A stretch of DNA of 64,000 nt from Candidatus Hydrogenedens sp. (GTDB lineage: Bacteria > Hydrogenedentota > Hydrogenedentia > Hydrogenedentales > JAEUWI01): positions 62,001 through 126,000 of the forward strand of contig WGMK01000003.1 of NCBI GenBank assembly GCA_016125095.1, written 5' to 3'. The notes beneath the pieces were generated by a model. That model ran no database searches. It was not told where the DNA came from and worked only from the letters and a program-made list of their open reading frames with translations. The position numbers and the translations under genes are program-made. Shown here in pieces: positions 1 to 6,468 of this stretch. The stretch's first letter is position 1. The number at the start of each line of letters is the position of its first letter.

Positions 1-140
1 CACGGGTCACGCTGCACCTGATCTTCCCCACGAAGGAAGAGCGCGACAACGTGGTGAAGGAATACGGCGCAATTGAAGGCGGCCAGCAGACGCTCGCGCG
101 ACTCGAGGCGTATCTGGCGGCACAAGGCGGGGCCTCATGA
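1..140 (+). CDS. SRPBCC (AHSA1-type) domain protein, C-terminal fragment
   Basis: The window opens inside a gene. The frame read from base 3 gives 45 residues before a TGA at 138-140. The fragment has a strand of the TLHLIF type followed by an ERDNVV...EGGQQTLARLEAYL helix. This is the usual C-terminal ending of AHSA1/SRPBCC (START-like) proteins, where a long helix closes a hydrophobic ligand pocket. The stop overlaps the next start as ATGA (137-140), and that next gene is also SRPBCC, so the two are probably translationally coupled paralogues. The N-terminus, pocket and ligand lie outside the window. Confidence 0.6.
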   Translation, partial: RVTLHLIFPTKEERDNVVKEYGAIEGGQQTLARLEAYLAAQGGAS

Positions 141-640
141 GTTCGGAGCGGCACCCTTTACAGATAACCACGCCCTCGGATTGCGAACTGGTACTGACGC
201 GGGTTTTCGACGCTCCTGCGGCACTGGTGTTCGATGCGCTGACCCTCCCTGAGCATGTACGTCGGTGGTGGCCCTGCGAGGGCTCCACCATGGACGCCTG
301 CGAAATCGACCTCCAGGTCGGCGGAACCTACCGCTACTTGATGGTACTGCCCGATGGCTTCGAGGTGCCTTTCCGGGGAGAGTACCGGGAGATCTCGCGG
401 CCAGACCGATTGGTGTATACCGAAGTCTTCGACGTGGAACCGCACCGGCATCACCCGGCATTGGTGACCATGCTGCTTACGGAATCGGGCGGAAGCACGA
501 CCATGACCACTACGGTGCTCCACGACTCCCGCGAAAGTAGAGATGCGCACCTGAACTCCGGCATGGAATCGGGCGCGGCGGAATGCTACAAGCGGGTGGA
601 CGTCATCTTGAGCGAAATGATCCAGGCGAATTCCTTGTAG
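137..640 (+). CDS. SRPBCC family protein (AHSA1 domain)
   Basis: This is a 167-residue protein of typical size for a single SRPBCC/AHSA1 domain. The pattern is characteristic: a first strand (LVLTRVFDAP), a helix (LVFDALTLPEHVRRWW), the loop before DLQVGGTYRY, the FRGEYREI and DRLVYTE strands, and a C-terminal amphipathic helix (GAAECYKRVDVIL). Family members bind hydrophobic ligands or act as Hsp90-ATPase-activator-like domains; no catalytic residues can be assigned. The gene overlaps the preceding SRPBCC fragment by four bases, suggesting one operon and perhaps a heteromeric pair. Such genes often sit downstream of a small ArsR-type regulator, which would lie outside the window. Substrate unknown. 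Confidence 0.75.
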   Translation: MSSERHPLQITTPSDCELVLTRVFDAPAALVFDALTLPEHVRRWWPCEGSTMDACEIDLQVGGTYRYLMVLPDGFEVPFRGEYREISRPDRLVYTEVFDVEPHRHHPALVTMLLTESGGSTTMTTTVLHDSRESRDAHLNSGMESGAAECYKRVDVILSEMIQANSL

Positions 641-649
641 GAATTCCGC

Positions 650-678
650 TTGCATTTCCTGGCGTAGACCCGTATACT
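650..678 (+). promoter_or_regulatory. Sigma70-type promoter for the infC operon
   Basis: TTGCAT (650-655) and TATACT (673-678) are separated by exactly 17 bases and lie just after the stop of the SRPBCC gene. They match the housekeeping -35/-10 consensus at 4/6 and 5/6. Transcription would begin near 685 and produce a leader of roughly 270 bases before infC. Seen by eye; no start-site data. Confidence 0.6.
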
Positions 679-684
679 TCGCGC

Positions 685-956
685 TTTCCGCCGGGGTAGT
701 GTGCCTTGGCGGATCGTAAGCAGGGACCCCGGTTCCTCACCCTACTGCGGCCTTTGGGGTCTGTTTGTAGGGTTCTGGCGCGCCGAATGCGTGCGCGCAC
801 GATGCTGCAGGTGTATCTGTATGGATATAGCGCGGCGGAGAACGGGGGTTCTCCGCCGCGTTTTTTGTTGTTTCGCGGGCTCTTGGCGCACGCGCGTCAA
901 CCCGGGCCCAGCGTGCGTTTCGCGTGGGGCAGGGTGCCCCGAGAGGAGTGCGAGTT
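685..956 (+). promoter_or_regulatory. Structured leader of infC-rpmI-rplT (putative autoregulatory leader)
   Basis: This leader of about 270 bases between the promoter and infC carries no convincing gene. It contains two 7-bp helices that interleave: 724-730 with 756-762, and 739-745 with 767-773. They could form an H-type pseudoknot or act as alternative folds. A perfect 13-bp terminator hairpin follows at 831-866. TCCGCCG at 687-693 can pair with 833-839 in the ascending terminator arm, so it could serve as an anti-terminator. L20 or IF-3 control of this operon through leader RNA is known in E. coli and B. subtilis. That this leader works the same way is inference. Confidence 0.5.
831..866 (+). 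terminator. Intrinsic terminator or attenuator upstream of infC
   Basis: A perfect 13-bp stem (831-843 with 848-860) closed by a GGGG loop is followed by six T residues. It lies about 90 bases before the infC start and after the only good promoter. It is therefore either an attenuator within the operon leader or the end of a short RNA transcribed from the promoter at 650-678. Confidence 0.75.
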
Positions 957-1520
957 ATCGTCAAGCCAATGAGCAAGCCGCCCCAGCGTCAGGATGACCA
1001 GACGCGGGTGAATGAGGAAATCCGGGCCCGTCAGGTGCGCGTGATTGACGAAGAAGGCGAACAGCTTGGAATCATGAGTCCGCAGGACGCGATGCGGGAA
1101 GCCGAATCGCGCAGCTTGGACCTGGTGGAGGTGGCCCCGCAGGCCACGCCGCCGGTGTGCCGGATCATGGATTATGGCAAATACCGCTACGAACAGAAGC
1201 GGCGCACGCGCGAGGCGCGTAAGAATCAGCATACGGTGACGTTGAAGGAGGTCAAGTACCGCCCGAAAATCGACAAGCACGACATGGAGTTCAAGAACAA
1301 CCATGTGCGTGAGTTCCTCGAGCAGGGCAACAAGGTGAAGGTGACGATCATGTTCCGCGGGCGCGAAATGGCGCACCCCGAGTTCGGGCATGAGATTCTG
1401 GCGAAAGTACTGGAAGCAACCTCGGACCTGACGTCAGGCGAGTACGATGTGCAGTCGGTCCGCCTGGAAGGCCGCAATATGGGGTTGGTATTGAACCCGG
1501 CGGTGAAGAAGAAGCCATAG
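957..1520 (+). CDS. infC: Translation initiation factor IF-3
   Basis: IF-3 binds the 30S subunit, blocks premature 50S joining and discriminates against wrong start codons. The N-domain shows VNEEIRARQVRVIDEEGEQLGI and LDLVEVAPQATPPVCRIMDYGKY. The C-domain shows RPKIDKHDMEFK, FLEQGNKVKVTIMFRGRE and the GRNMGLVLNP ending. No ATG fits the ribosome site: the first in-frame ATG after it (969) is about 20 bases from GAGAGGAG (941-948). An ATC codon at 957 is 8 bases away, and IF-3 genes are known for rare AUU/AUC/AUA starts used in autoregulation. I therefore place the start at ATC 957 (187 residues). A GTG at 948 abuts the ribosome site and is less likely. First gene of infC-rpmI-rplT-hisA. Confidence 0.95.
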   Translation: MVKPMSKPPQRQDDQTRVNEEIRARQVRVIDEEGEQLGIMSPQDAMREAESRSLDLVEVAPQATPPVCRIMDYGKYRYEQKRRTREARKNQHTVTLKEVKYRPKIDKHDMEFKNNHVREFLEQGNKVKVTIMFRGREMAHPEFGHEILAKVLEATSDLTSGEYDVQSVRLEGRNMGLVLNPAVKKKP

Positions 1521-1569
1521 AACGCGATGCGGGCGCAGTGCGGCCCGGAACGCCAAGGAGACGAGAACC

Positions 1570-1770
1570 ATGCCGAAAATGAAGACGAACCGCGGTGCGG
1601 CGAAGCGCATGAAGCGGACCAAGAACGGCGGCATCAAGTGCAGCCGCGCGTATGGCAAAAAGAGCATGACGGGCAAGCCCGCCAAGCGCAAGCGCCACCT
1701 GCGCAAGCCGAAGATGATGGAAGCGGTGGATTTGGGCCACGTGCGCGTGCTGATGCCCTACTCCTGCTAA
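1570..1770 (+). CDS. rpmI: 50S ribosomal protein L35
   Basis: A 66-residue, strongly basic protein with the L35 signature: an MPKMKTNRGAAKRMKRT start, then GKKSMTGKPAKRKRHLRKP. L35 is a component of the large ribosomal subunit. It lies between infC and rplT, the universal gene order, and has a clear ribosome site (AAGGAG, 1555-1560) before the ATG. Expression is expected to be coupled to infC and rplT and controlled through the upstream leader. Confidence 0.97.
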   Translation: MPKMKTNRGAAKRMKRTKNGGIKCSRAYGKKSMTGKPAKRKRHLRKPKMMEAVDLGHVRVLMPYSC

Positions 1771-1846
1771 CCGAGCCATTTCCCTGGTCCCTTGTGGACA
1801 CGACTGAACCCTGCGGGCCAAAGCCCGCCACCGAAGGAGACGAAGG

Positions 1847-2212
1847 ATGCCCAAGCCGACTAACCGTCCGGCATCGCGCCGCCGGCGCAAGAAGGTACTG
1901 AAACTCGCTGCGGGTTACCGCGGCAGCCGTCATCGGCTGTTCAAGACCGCTTTCCAGGCGGTCGACCACGCCGGCCAGTACGCGTTCCGCGACCGCAAGG
2001 CCCGCAAGCGCGACTTCCGCAAGCTGTGGATCGCCCGCATCAACGCTGGCGTGCGCGCGCACGGCATGACCTACAGCCGCTTTATCGACGGGCTGAAGAA
2101 GGCGAACATCGACCTGGACCGCAAGGTGCTGGCCGACATCGCGGTGCATGACGAGGCGGCGTTCGCGGAACTGGTCGAGAAGGTCCGCGTCGTGCTGGAT
2201 GCTGCCGCTTAA
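1847..2212 (+). CDS. rplT: 50S ribosomal protein L20
   Basis: A 121-residue L20 of normal length. The conserved stretches are [21 protein letters not shown] in the N-terminal basic extension, [24 protein letters not shown], and the C-terminal [25 protein letters not shown]20 is an early 23S rRNA assembly protein and the known repressor of infC-rpmI-rplT in several bacteria, where it binds a leader RNA that mimics its rRNA site. A GAAGGAGACGAAGG ribosome site precedes the ATG. hisA starts one base after the stop. Confidence 0.97.
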   Translation: MPKPTNRPASRRRRKKVLKLAAGYRGSRHRLFKTAFQAVDHAGQYAFRDRKARKRDFRKLWIARINAGVRAHGMTYSRFIDGLKKANIDLDRKVLADIAVHDEAAFAELVEKVRVVLDAAA

Positions 2213-2213
2213 T

Positions 2214-2942
2214 ATGCGGATTGTTCCAGCGGTAGATATTCGAGACGGCTTCTGCGTGAACCTCGTACAGGGGGATTACGCGCAGGAGACGGTGTTCAGC
2301 GACGACCCGGTGACCCAGGCGGAAACGTGGTGGGAAGCGCTCGGGAAGCAGGGCATCGTGCATATCGTCGACCTGGATGGCGCGATGGAAGGCTATTGCT
2401 GCGTGGACAAGGAATTGCTCGCGCTGCAGGATCTGGGCATCCGCTACGAGGTGGGCGGCGGTATCCGCGATATGGATACCGTGGACACGGTGATGGGTTC
2501 GGGCGCGGACCGGGTGATTCTCGGCACGGCGGCGCACAACGACCCGGACCTGCTGAAGCAGGCCTGCGCGAAGTATCCCGGTAAGGTGGCCGTGGGTATC
2601 GATGCGCGCGCGGGCAAGGTGTCGCTGGCGGCGTGGCTTGAGGATACGGATACCGACGCGGTGGCTTTCGCGAAGCAGGTGGAGCAGGCGGGCGCGGCGC
2701 GGATTATCTACACGGATATCCTGAGCGACGGCATGATGAAGGGCCCGAACTACGACGCGACGCGGGCGGTGGCGGAGGCCGTGGGCATTCCGGTCACCCT
2801 GAGCGGCGGCGTGAGTTCGCTGGACAACATCCGCGATGCGCGGGCGCTGGAGGCGGCGGGCGTGGACGAGATTATCATCGGCCGCGCGCTGTACCTGGGC
2901 GCGTTCACGATTGCCGAGGCGATTGCGGCCGCGAACGGCTGA
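2214..2942 (+). CDS. hisA: HisA, phosphoribosylformimino-AICAR ribotide isomerase
   Basis: A 242-residue TIM barrel carrying out the Amadori rearrangement in step 4 of histidine synthesis. It shows the paired phosphate-binding halves of HisA/HisF: GGGIRDMDT...VILGTAA and LSGGVSSLDN...IIIGRALY. The two catalytic aspartates are in place: Asp8 in IVPAVDIRDG and Asp130 in AVGIDAR. The ATG at 2214 begins one base after the rplT stop, and the conserved HisA N-terminus starts exactly there, so upstream in-frame ATGs inside rplT are not used. No other his gene lies in the window. Placement behind ribosomal genes is unusual. A bifunctional PriA-like role cannot be excluded from sequence alone. Confidence 0.9.
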   Translation: MRIVPAVDIRDGFCVNLVQGDYAQETVFSDDPVTQAETWWEALGKQGIVHIVDLDGAMEGYCCVDKELLALQDLGIRYEVGGGIRDMDTVDTVMGSGADRVILGTAAHNDPDLLKQACAKYPGKVAVGIDARAGKVSLAAWLEDTDTDAVAFAKQVEQAGAARIIYTDILSDGMMKGPNYDATRAVAEAVGIPVTLSGGVSSLDNIRDARALEAAGVDEIIIGRALYLGAFTIAEAIAAANG

Positions 2943-2963
2943 CACCACAAACCTACTTTATTG

Positions 2964-3011
2964 CGCCCGGCGGCTGGGGTCATTACCATGTCGCCGGGCG
3001 TTTTGTTTTTT
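2964..3011 (+). terminator. Intrinsic terminator after hisA
   Basis: A perfect 9-bp stem, CGCCCGGCG (2964-2972) with CGCCGGGCG (2992-3000), is followed by TTTTGTTTTTT (3001-3011). It ends the infC-rpmI-rplT-hisA transcript before tyrA. Confidence 0.85.
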
Positions 3012-3049
3012 ATGCGCCGCGCCGAGGCTGAGACAACCGCGAGGGGACC

Positions 3050-3907
3050 ATGGAATCGGGATTCGGGCAGGTGAGCATTGTGGGCGCCGGACTGCTGGGC
3101 GCGTCGCTGGGGCTGGCGCTGAAACAGCGCGGGCTGGCCGCGCGGGTACACGGCATCGGGCGGCGGCAGTGTTCGCTCGACACGGCGTTTGCGTCGGGTG
3201 CGATTGACTCCGGGTACACTGCCCTGGAAGAAGGAATCGCCGGGGCCGACCTGATTGTGCTGGCGACGCCGGTGCACCAGGCCACGGAAATGCTCGAAGC
3301 GGTGCGCGACGCCGCTCCCCCCCACGCTGTTATCACCGACGTCGGCAGCACCAAGGAAGCCCTCTGCCGCCACGCCGCGCAGGTGTGGTCCGCGCCGCGC
3401 CCGTTTGTGGGCAGCCACCCGATGGCGGGCTCGGAAAAATTCGGCCCGGAGCACGCGCGCGCGGACTTGTACGAGGGCGCCGTCTGCCTGGTCGAGGCTT
3501 CGGACGAGCTGGCGGCGGAAGCGCGTGCGGTGGTCTGCCGCCTCTGGGAAGCCGTGGGCGCGCGCGTGGTCGACATCGATCCGGCGCAGCACGACTGCCT
3601 GCTGGCGCGAACGAGCCACGTGCCGCACGTCGCCTCGGCGGCGCTGGCGCGGCTGGCCGATACGGAGGAAATCGTGCCGGAGCTGATCGGCAACGGGTTC
3701 CGCGACACGACGCGCATCGCGGCGGGGCGTCCGGAACTATGGCGAGAAATCTGCCTGTCGAACCGCGAGGCGGTGCTGGCCGGCATGATGGCCCTGCAGG
3801 ACGATATCGCGGCCTTCGCGGCCGTGCTGGAATCGGGCGACGAGGCGGCCGTGGACGCCTTTTTCGAGGCCGGACGCGCGGCGCGCCAGCGGCTGTGCGG
3901 CCCATGA
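3050..3907 (+). CDS. tyrA: Prephenate/arogenate dehydrogenase (TyrA)
   Basis: A 285-residue NAD(P)-dependent dehydrogenase that oxidatively decarboxylates prephenate (or arogenate) toward tyrosine. The Rossmann fold begins at residue 8 with IVGAGLLGASLGLAL (GxGxxG). It continues with LIVLATPVH, the ITDVGSTKE switch and the catalytic-His motif GSHPMAGSE. The all-helical dimerisation domain starts around TSHVPHVASAAL. No chorismate mutase or ACT domain is fused, so it is the short monofunctional form. The ATG has GAGGGG just upstream. Its stop overlaps tmk as ATGA (3904-3907), so the two are co-transcribed. Confidence 0.9.
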   Translation: MESGFGQVSIVGAGLLGASLGLALKQRGLAARVHGIGRRQCSLDTAFASGAIDSGYTALEEGIAGADLIVLATPVHQATEMLEAVRDAAPPHAVITDVGSTKEALCRHAAQVWSAPRPFVGSHPMAGSEKFGPEHARADLYEGAVCLVEASDELAAEARAVVCRLWEAVGARVVDIDPAQHDCLLARTSHVPHVASAALARLADTEEIVPELIGNGFRDTTRIAAGRPELWREICLSNREAVLAGMMALQDDIAAFAAVLESGDEAAVDAFFEAGRAARQRLCGP

Positions 3908-4530
3908 GCCGCGGCCTGTTTATCAGCTTCGAGGGCGTGGAGGGCTGCGGCAAGAGCACGCAGCTGCGGCTGCTCGAGGAATACCTGCGCGCCCAGGGCC
4001 GCGACTGCGTGGTGACGCGCGAGCCGGGCGGCGTGCCGATTGCCGAGGCCATCCGCGAACTGCTGCTCAATCCCGACCACGAGGCCATGACCCCGGAAGC
4101 GGAGCTGCTGCTCTACGCCGCTGCGCGGGCGCAGCATGTGGGCGAGAAGATTGTGCCTGCGCTGGAAGCCGGCAAGGTGGTGCTGTGCGATCGCTTCGCC
4201 GACTCGACAACCGCCTATCAGGGCGGCGGGCGCGGATTCGACACAGCGCGGCTGGCGCAGCTGCATGGCTGGGCCACGGGCGGACGCTGGCCCGACCGGA
4301 CCCTGCTGCTGGATCTGGATGCCGAGGCGGGGCTCGAGCGGGCCCGCCAACGCGGCCGCCGCGATCGCATCGAGCGCGAGGACATCGCCTTTCACCAGCG
4401 CGTGCGCCAGGCCTACCTCGACCTCGCGGTGCTCGAGCCGGAGCGCATCAAGGTGGTCAGCGCTTCGGGAAGCATCGAGGAAATCCACCAGCAGATCCGC
4501 GGGCTGGTGGACGAACTGATTCAGCCGTAG
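3904..4530 (+). CDS. tmk: Thymidylate kinase
   Basis: A 208-residue kinase phosphorylating dTMP to dTDP. It has the P-loop EGVEGCGKST (residues 10-19), the REPGG motif for the nucleotide, LCDRFADSTTAYQG (the DRx3S motif) and a basic LID region RQRGRRDRIERED. The ATG at 3904 is chosen because the conserved N-terminus starts there and overlaps the tyrA stop by four bases. The usual downstream partner holB is displaced by an antisense toxin-antitoxin pair. The 3' end overlaps the convergent nucleotidyltransferase gene by ten bases. Confidence 0.93.
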   Translation: MSRGLFISFEGVEGCGKSTQLRLLEEYLRAQGRDCVVTREPGGVPIAEAIRELLLNPDHEAMTPEAELLLYAAARAQHVGEKIVPALEAGKVVLCDRFADSTTAYQGGGRGFDTARLAQLHGWATGGRWPDRTLLLDLDAEAGLERARQRGRRDRIEREDIAFHQRVRQAYLDLAVLEPERIKVVSASGSIEEIHQQIRGLVDELIQP

Positions 4531-4820
4531 ATCCGTACGCCGACGCGCTCGATATGATCCAGCAAGGCGGGCGATCGGATGGCGGATAGCGCCCTGACGT
4601 CGAACTTGTACGGATACGGCAGTTCTTCCAGTTCGCTGGCAACCGCCTCGGCGCGCAGCGGCTGTCCAATCCCTTCCAGGGCGATGTCGATATCCGATGC
4701 CGCGCGCTCAGTCCCCTTGGCGCGAGAGCCATAGACTACGGCCCCGGTAACGTCCGGGTGGCGCGACAGGACTTCGCGAATGCCGGTCAACACGCGCTCT
4801 TCAAGTCCGAGCACGATCAT
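4521..4820 (-). CDS. MNT-type nucleotidyltransferase (antitoxin of a HEPN/MNT pair)
   Basis: A 99-residue minimal nucleotidyltransferase. It carries the polymerase-beta-superfamily signature GSx10DxD as YGSRAKGTERAASDIDIAL (about residues 31-49), so both metal-binding aspartates are present. In characterised MntA/HepT systems this protein adds AMP to the HEPN toxin and neutralises it. The start at 4820 forms an ATGA overlap with the HEPN gene stop; a longer frame exists upstream but would run inside that gene. The HEPN gene lies directly upstream on the same strand, and the tail converges with tmk. Role as antitoxin is inferred from family and context. Confidence 0.85.
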   Translation of the reverse strand: MIVLGLEERVLTGIREVLSRHPDVTGAVVYGSRAKGTERAASDIDIALEGIGQPLRAEAVASELEELPYPYKFDVRALSAIRSPALLDHIERVGVRIYG

Positions 4821-5233
4821 GACTCCAGCGCATGTTGAAAGAGCCACTCGTGCAGGGATTCGAGGGCGGGCTGATACCGGTCGCGGATGGCGACCACGGC
4901 CTGCTGGAACGCGGCTTCGTCGTAAGTGTGGGACAGCAGATTACGGTGGTCCAGCATGTCCATCCACACCTGTCCGTCCTCAAGTATCCGCGCTGCAAAG
5001 GCTTCCTTGATCACGCTCCGGGGCGTCACGGGCACGAGATCCGCGCCGCCATACTCGAGGTAGTCCTTCAGCGTCTTCCAGGCGAGTTCCAAGGCGAATT
5101 CGAAGCGCTGGACCATGCCTTCTTTTTCGAGCGCGGAAAGCGAATCCAGGCCGCGCTCGATGGGTTCACGGAGCAGGACGACGGCGCGGTCGAAGTTCTT
5201 GAAGCGCTGCTTCCAACGAATATCCGGATCCAA
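4817..5233 (-). CDS. HEPN-domain protein, HI0074 family (HepT-like toxin)
   Basis: A 138-residue all-helical protein with the HI0074-family pattern: RWKQRFKNFDRAV, EGMVQRFEFALELAWKTLKDYLEY, VIKEAFAA and DMLDHRNLLSHTYDE. The last contains the HEPN RNase motif Rx4H (RNLLSH). It pairs with the MNT nucleotidyltransferase in the HI0073/HI0074 arrangement, and such pairs act as toxin-antitoxin modules. The start is TTG at 5233, seven bases after GGAG on the minus strand; the nearby ATG at 5240 is out of frame. Two CGAAACG direct repeats (plus-strand 5248-5254 and 5262-5268) lie just upstream and could bind an autoregulator. The pair interrupts the usual tmk-holB order. Confidence 0.85.
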   Translation of the reverse strand: MDPDIRWKQRFKNFDRAVVLLREPIERGLDSLSALEKEGMVQRFEFALELAWKTLKDYLEYGGADLVPVTPRSVIKEAFAARILEDGQVWMDMLDHRNLLSHTYDEAAFQQAVVAIRDRYQPALESLHEWLFQHALES

Positions 5234-5287
5234 GTTCCATCTCCATTCGTTTCGTTTAAAACGTTTCGCCTCAACCCGCCGCCTGGA

Positions 5288-5315
5288 TGAACTGACTGGT
5301 CAATCCCGCTATAAT
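5288..5315 (+). promoter_or_regulatory. Probable promoter for holB
   Basis: A perfect TATAAT lies at 5310-5315, 45 bases before the holB start. The -35 region is weak: TGAACT at 5288-5293 with a 16-base spacer is the best candidate. A new promoter is expected here because the antisense toxin-antitoxin pair separates holB from tmk. Confidence 0.45.
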
Positions 5316-5360
5316 GCCGGAAGCGGCGGGGTGGTGCAAAGCCCTGCTGCGGAATCCCTT

Positions 5361-6449
5361 ATGAGTTTTTCCACTGTTCGAGATCAATCCATCGCGTTGC
5401 GTTTTCTCCGGAATGCGCTGCGGCTGCGGCGTGTGCCGAACGCGCTGCTGTTCTGGGGGCCGGGCGGCGTGGGCAAGATGCTGACGGCATTGGAGATGGC
5501 GAAGGCGGTGAACTGCGCCGAGGCGGAATCGGACGCTTGCGACACGTGCCTGAGCTGCAAGAAGACGGCGCACGGCACGCACCCCGACGTAACGGTTATC
5601 CGGCCGAAGGGCAAGACGCGCATCATCAAGACCGACGTGATCGAGATGGTGGCGGAGATGAGCGTGTACCGCCCCTTCGAGGGCGGCCGCCGGATTGTGG
5701 TTTTCGAGGACGCCGACCGGATGAACGAGGTGGCGCAGAACCACTTCCTGAAGACGCTGGAGGAGCCGCGGAGCGAGACGACGTTCATCCTGGTGAGCGA
5801 GCATCCGCGGCGGCTGCTGCCGACCATCCGGTCGCGATGCCAGCAGGTGATGTTCGGCTCGCTGAGCCCCGAAACGGTGAAGGACCTGCTGTTGCAGACC
5901 TTTTCGCTGCCGGCCGAGGTGGCCGAGGCGATCGGGGCGATTTCGCAGGGCCGCATGGACCGGGCCCGCGACCTGGTGGAATCGGACAAGCGCGATATCG
6001 TGCTGAGCGTGACGCAGCGGCTGGCCGCGGGCGAGGACGCGATGGTGGTGGGCGAGGAGTTCTCGGCGCATCTTTCGGCGCGCAACGAGGCCCTGCGGGC
6101 GGCGGTGAAGGAGGGCGCCAAGGAAGAGGCCCAAGACCAGGACCTGGGCAAGGACGAGCGCGACGAGATGAAGCAGGCGGTGGAGGCGGCCGCCGAGGCA
6201 GCGATACGCCGCGAAATGCTAGAGTATATGTACTTGTTTCAGACGTGGTACCGCGATGCGCTGGTTTTCGGCGCGACGCAGGACGCGGAGCGGGTGCTGA
6301 ACCGGGACCAGGTGGGCCGGCTGATGGCGGAGCACGGGCGGATGCGCCCGGAGAAGCTGGGGGCCATCGATACCGCCTGGGTGTATATCGAACGAAACCT
6401 GAACCGCGACCGGGTATTCCGGGATTTATTCATGACCCTGGCGGGCTGA
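5361..6449 (+). CDS. holB: DNA polymerase III delta' subunit (clamp loader)
   Basis: A 362-residue AAA+ clamp-loader subunit related to HolB/DnaX. It has VPNALLFWGPGGVGK (Walker A, Lys39), four zinc-binding cysteines at 52, 60, 63 and 66 (CxxCxxC spacing), the Walker B-type VVFEDADRMNEVAQN, the sensor/SRC-like IRSRCQQVMF, and a helical collar domain. The residue after the Walker A lysine is Met40 rather than Thr/Ser, so ATP hydrolysis is probably lost; this is common for delta'. The ATG at 5361 starts the conserved N-terminus. ricT follows after 19 bases, the order known for yaa-type loci. An Ala/Glu-rich helical stretch lies near residues 235-285. Confidence 0.85.
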   Translation: MSFSTVRDQSIALRFLRNALRLRRVPNALLFWGPGGVGKMLTALEMAKAVNCAEAESDACDTCLSCKKTAHGTHPDVTVIRPKGKTRIIKTDVIEMVAEMSVYRPFEGGRRIVVFEDADRMNEVAQNHFLKTLEEPRSETTFILVSEHPRRLLPTIRSRCQQVMFGSLSPETVKDLLLQTFSLPAEVAEAIGAISQGRMDRARDLVESDKRDIVLSVTQRLAAGEDAMVVGEEFSAHLSARNEALRAAVKEGAKEEAQDQDLGKDERDEMKQAVEAAAEAAIRREMLEYMYLFQTWYRDALVFGATQDAERVLNRDQVGRLMAEHGRMRPEKLGAIDTAWVYIERNLNRDRVFRDLFMTLAG

Positions 6450-6468
6450 GCCCGCCCTGGAGAGACGG

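Noticed and set aside
924..956. ATG at 924 as the infC start
   Set aside because: It adds an atypical MGQGAPRG leader, has no ribosome site in front, and places the clear GAGAGGAG inside the coding region.
3010..4488. 492-codon minus-strand open frame
   Set aside because: It is the shadow of tyrA and tmk, which carry full family motifs on the + strand. Long antisense frames are expected at this GC content.
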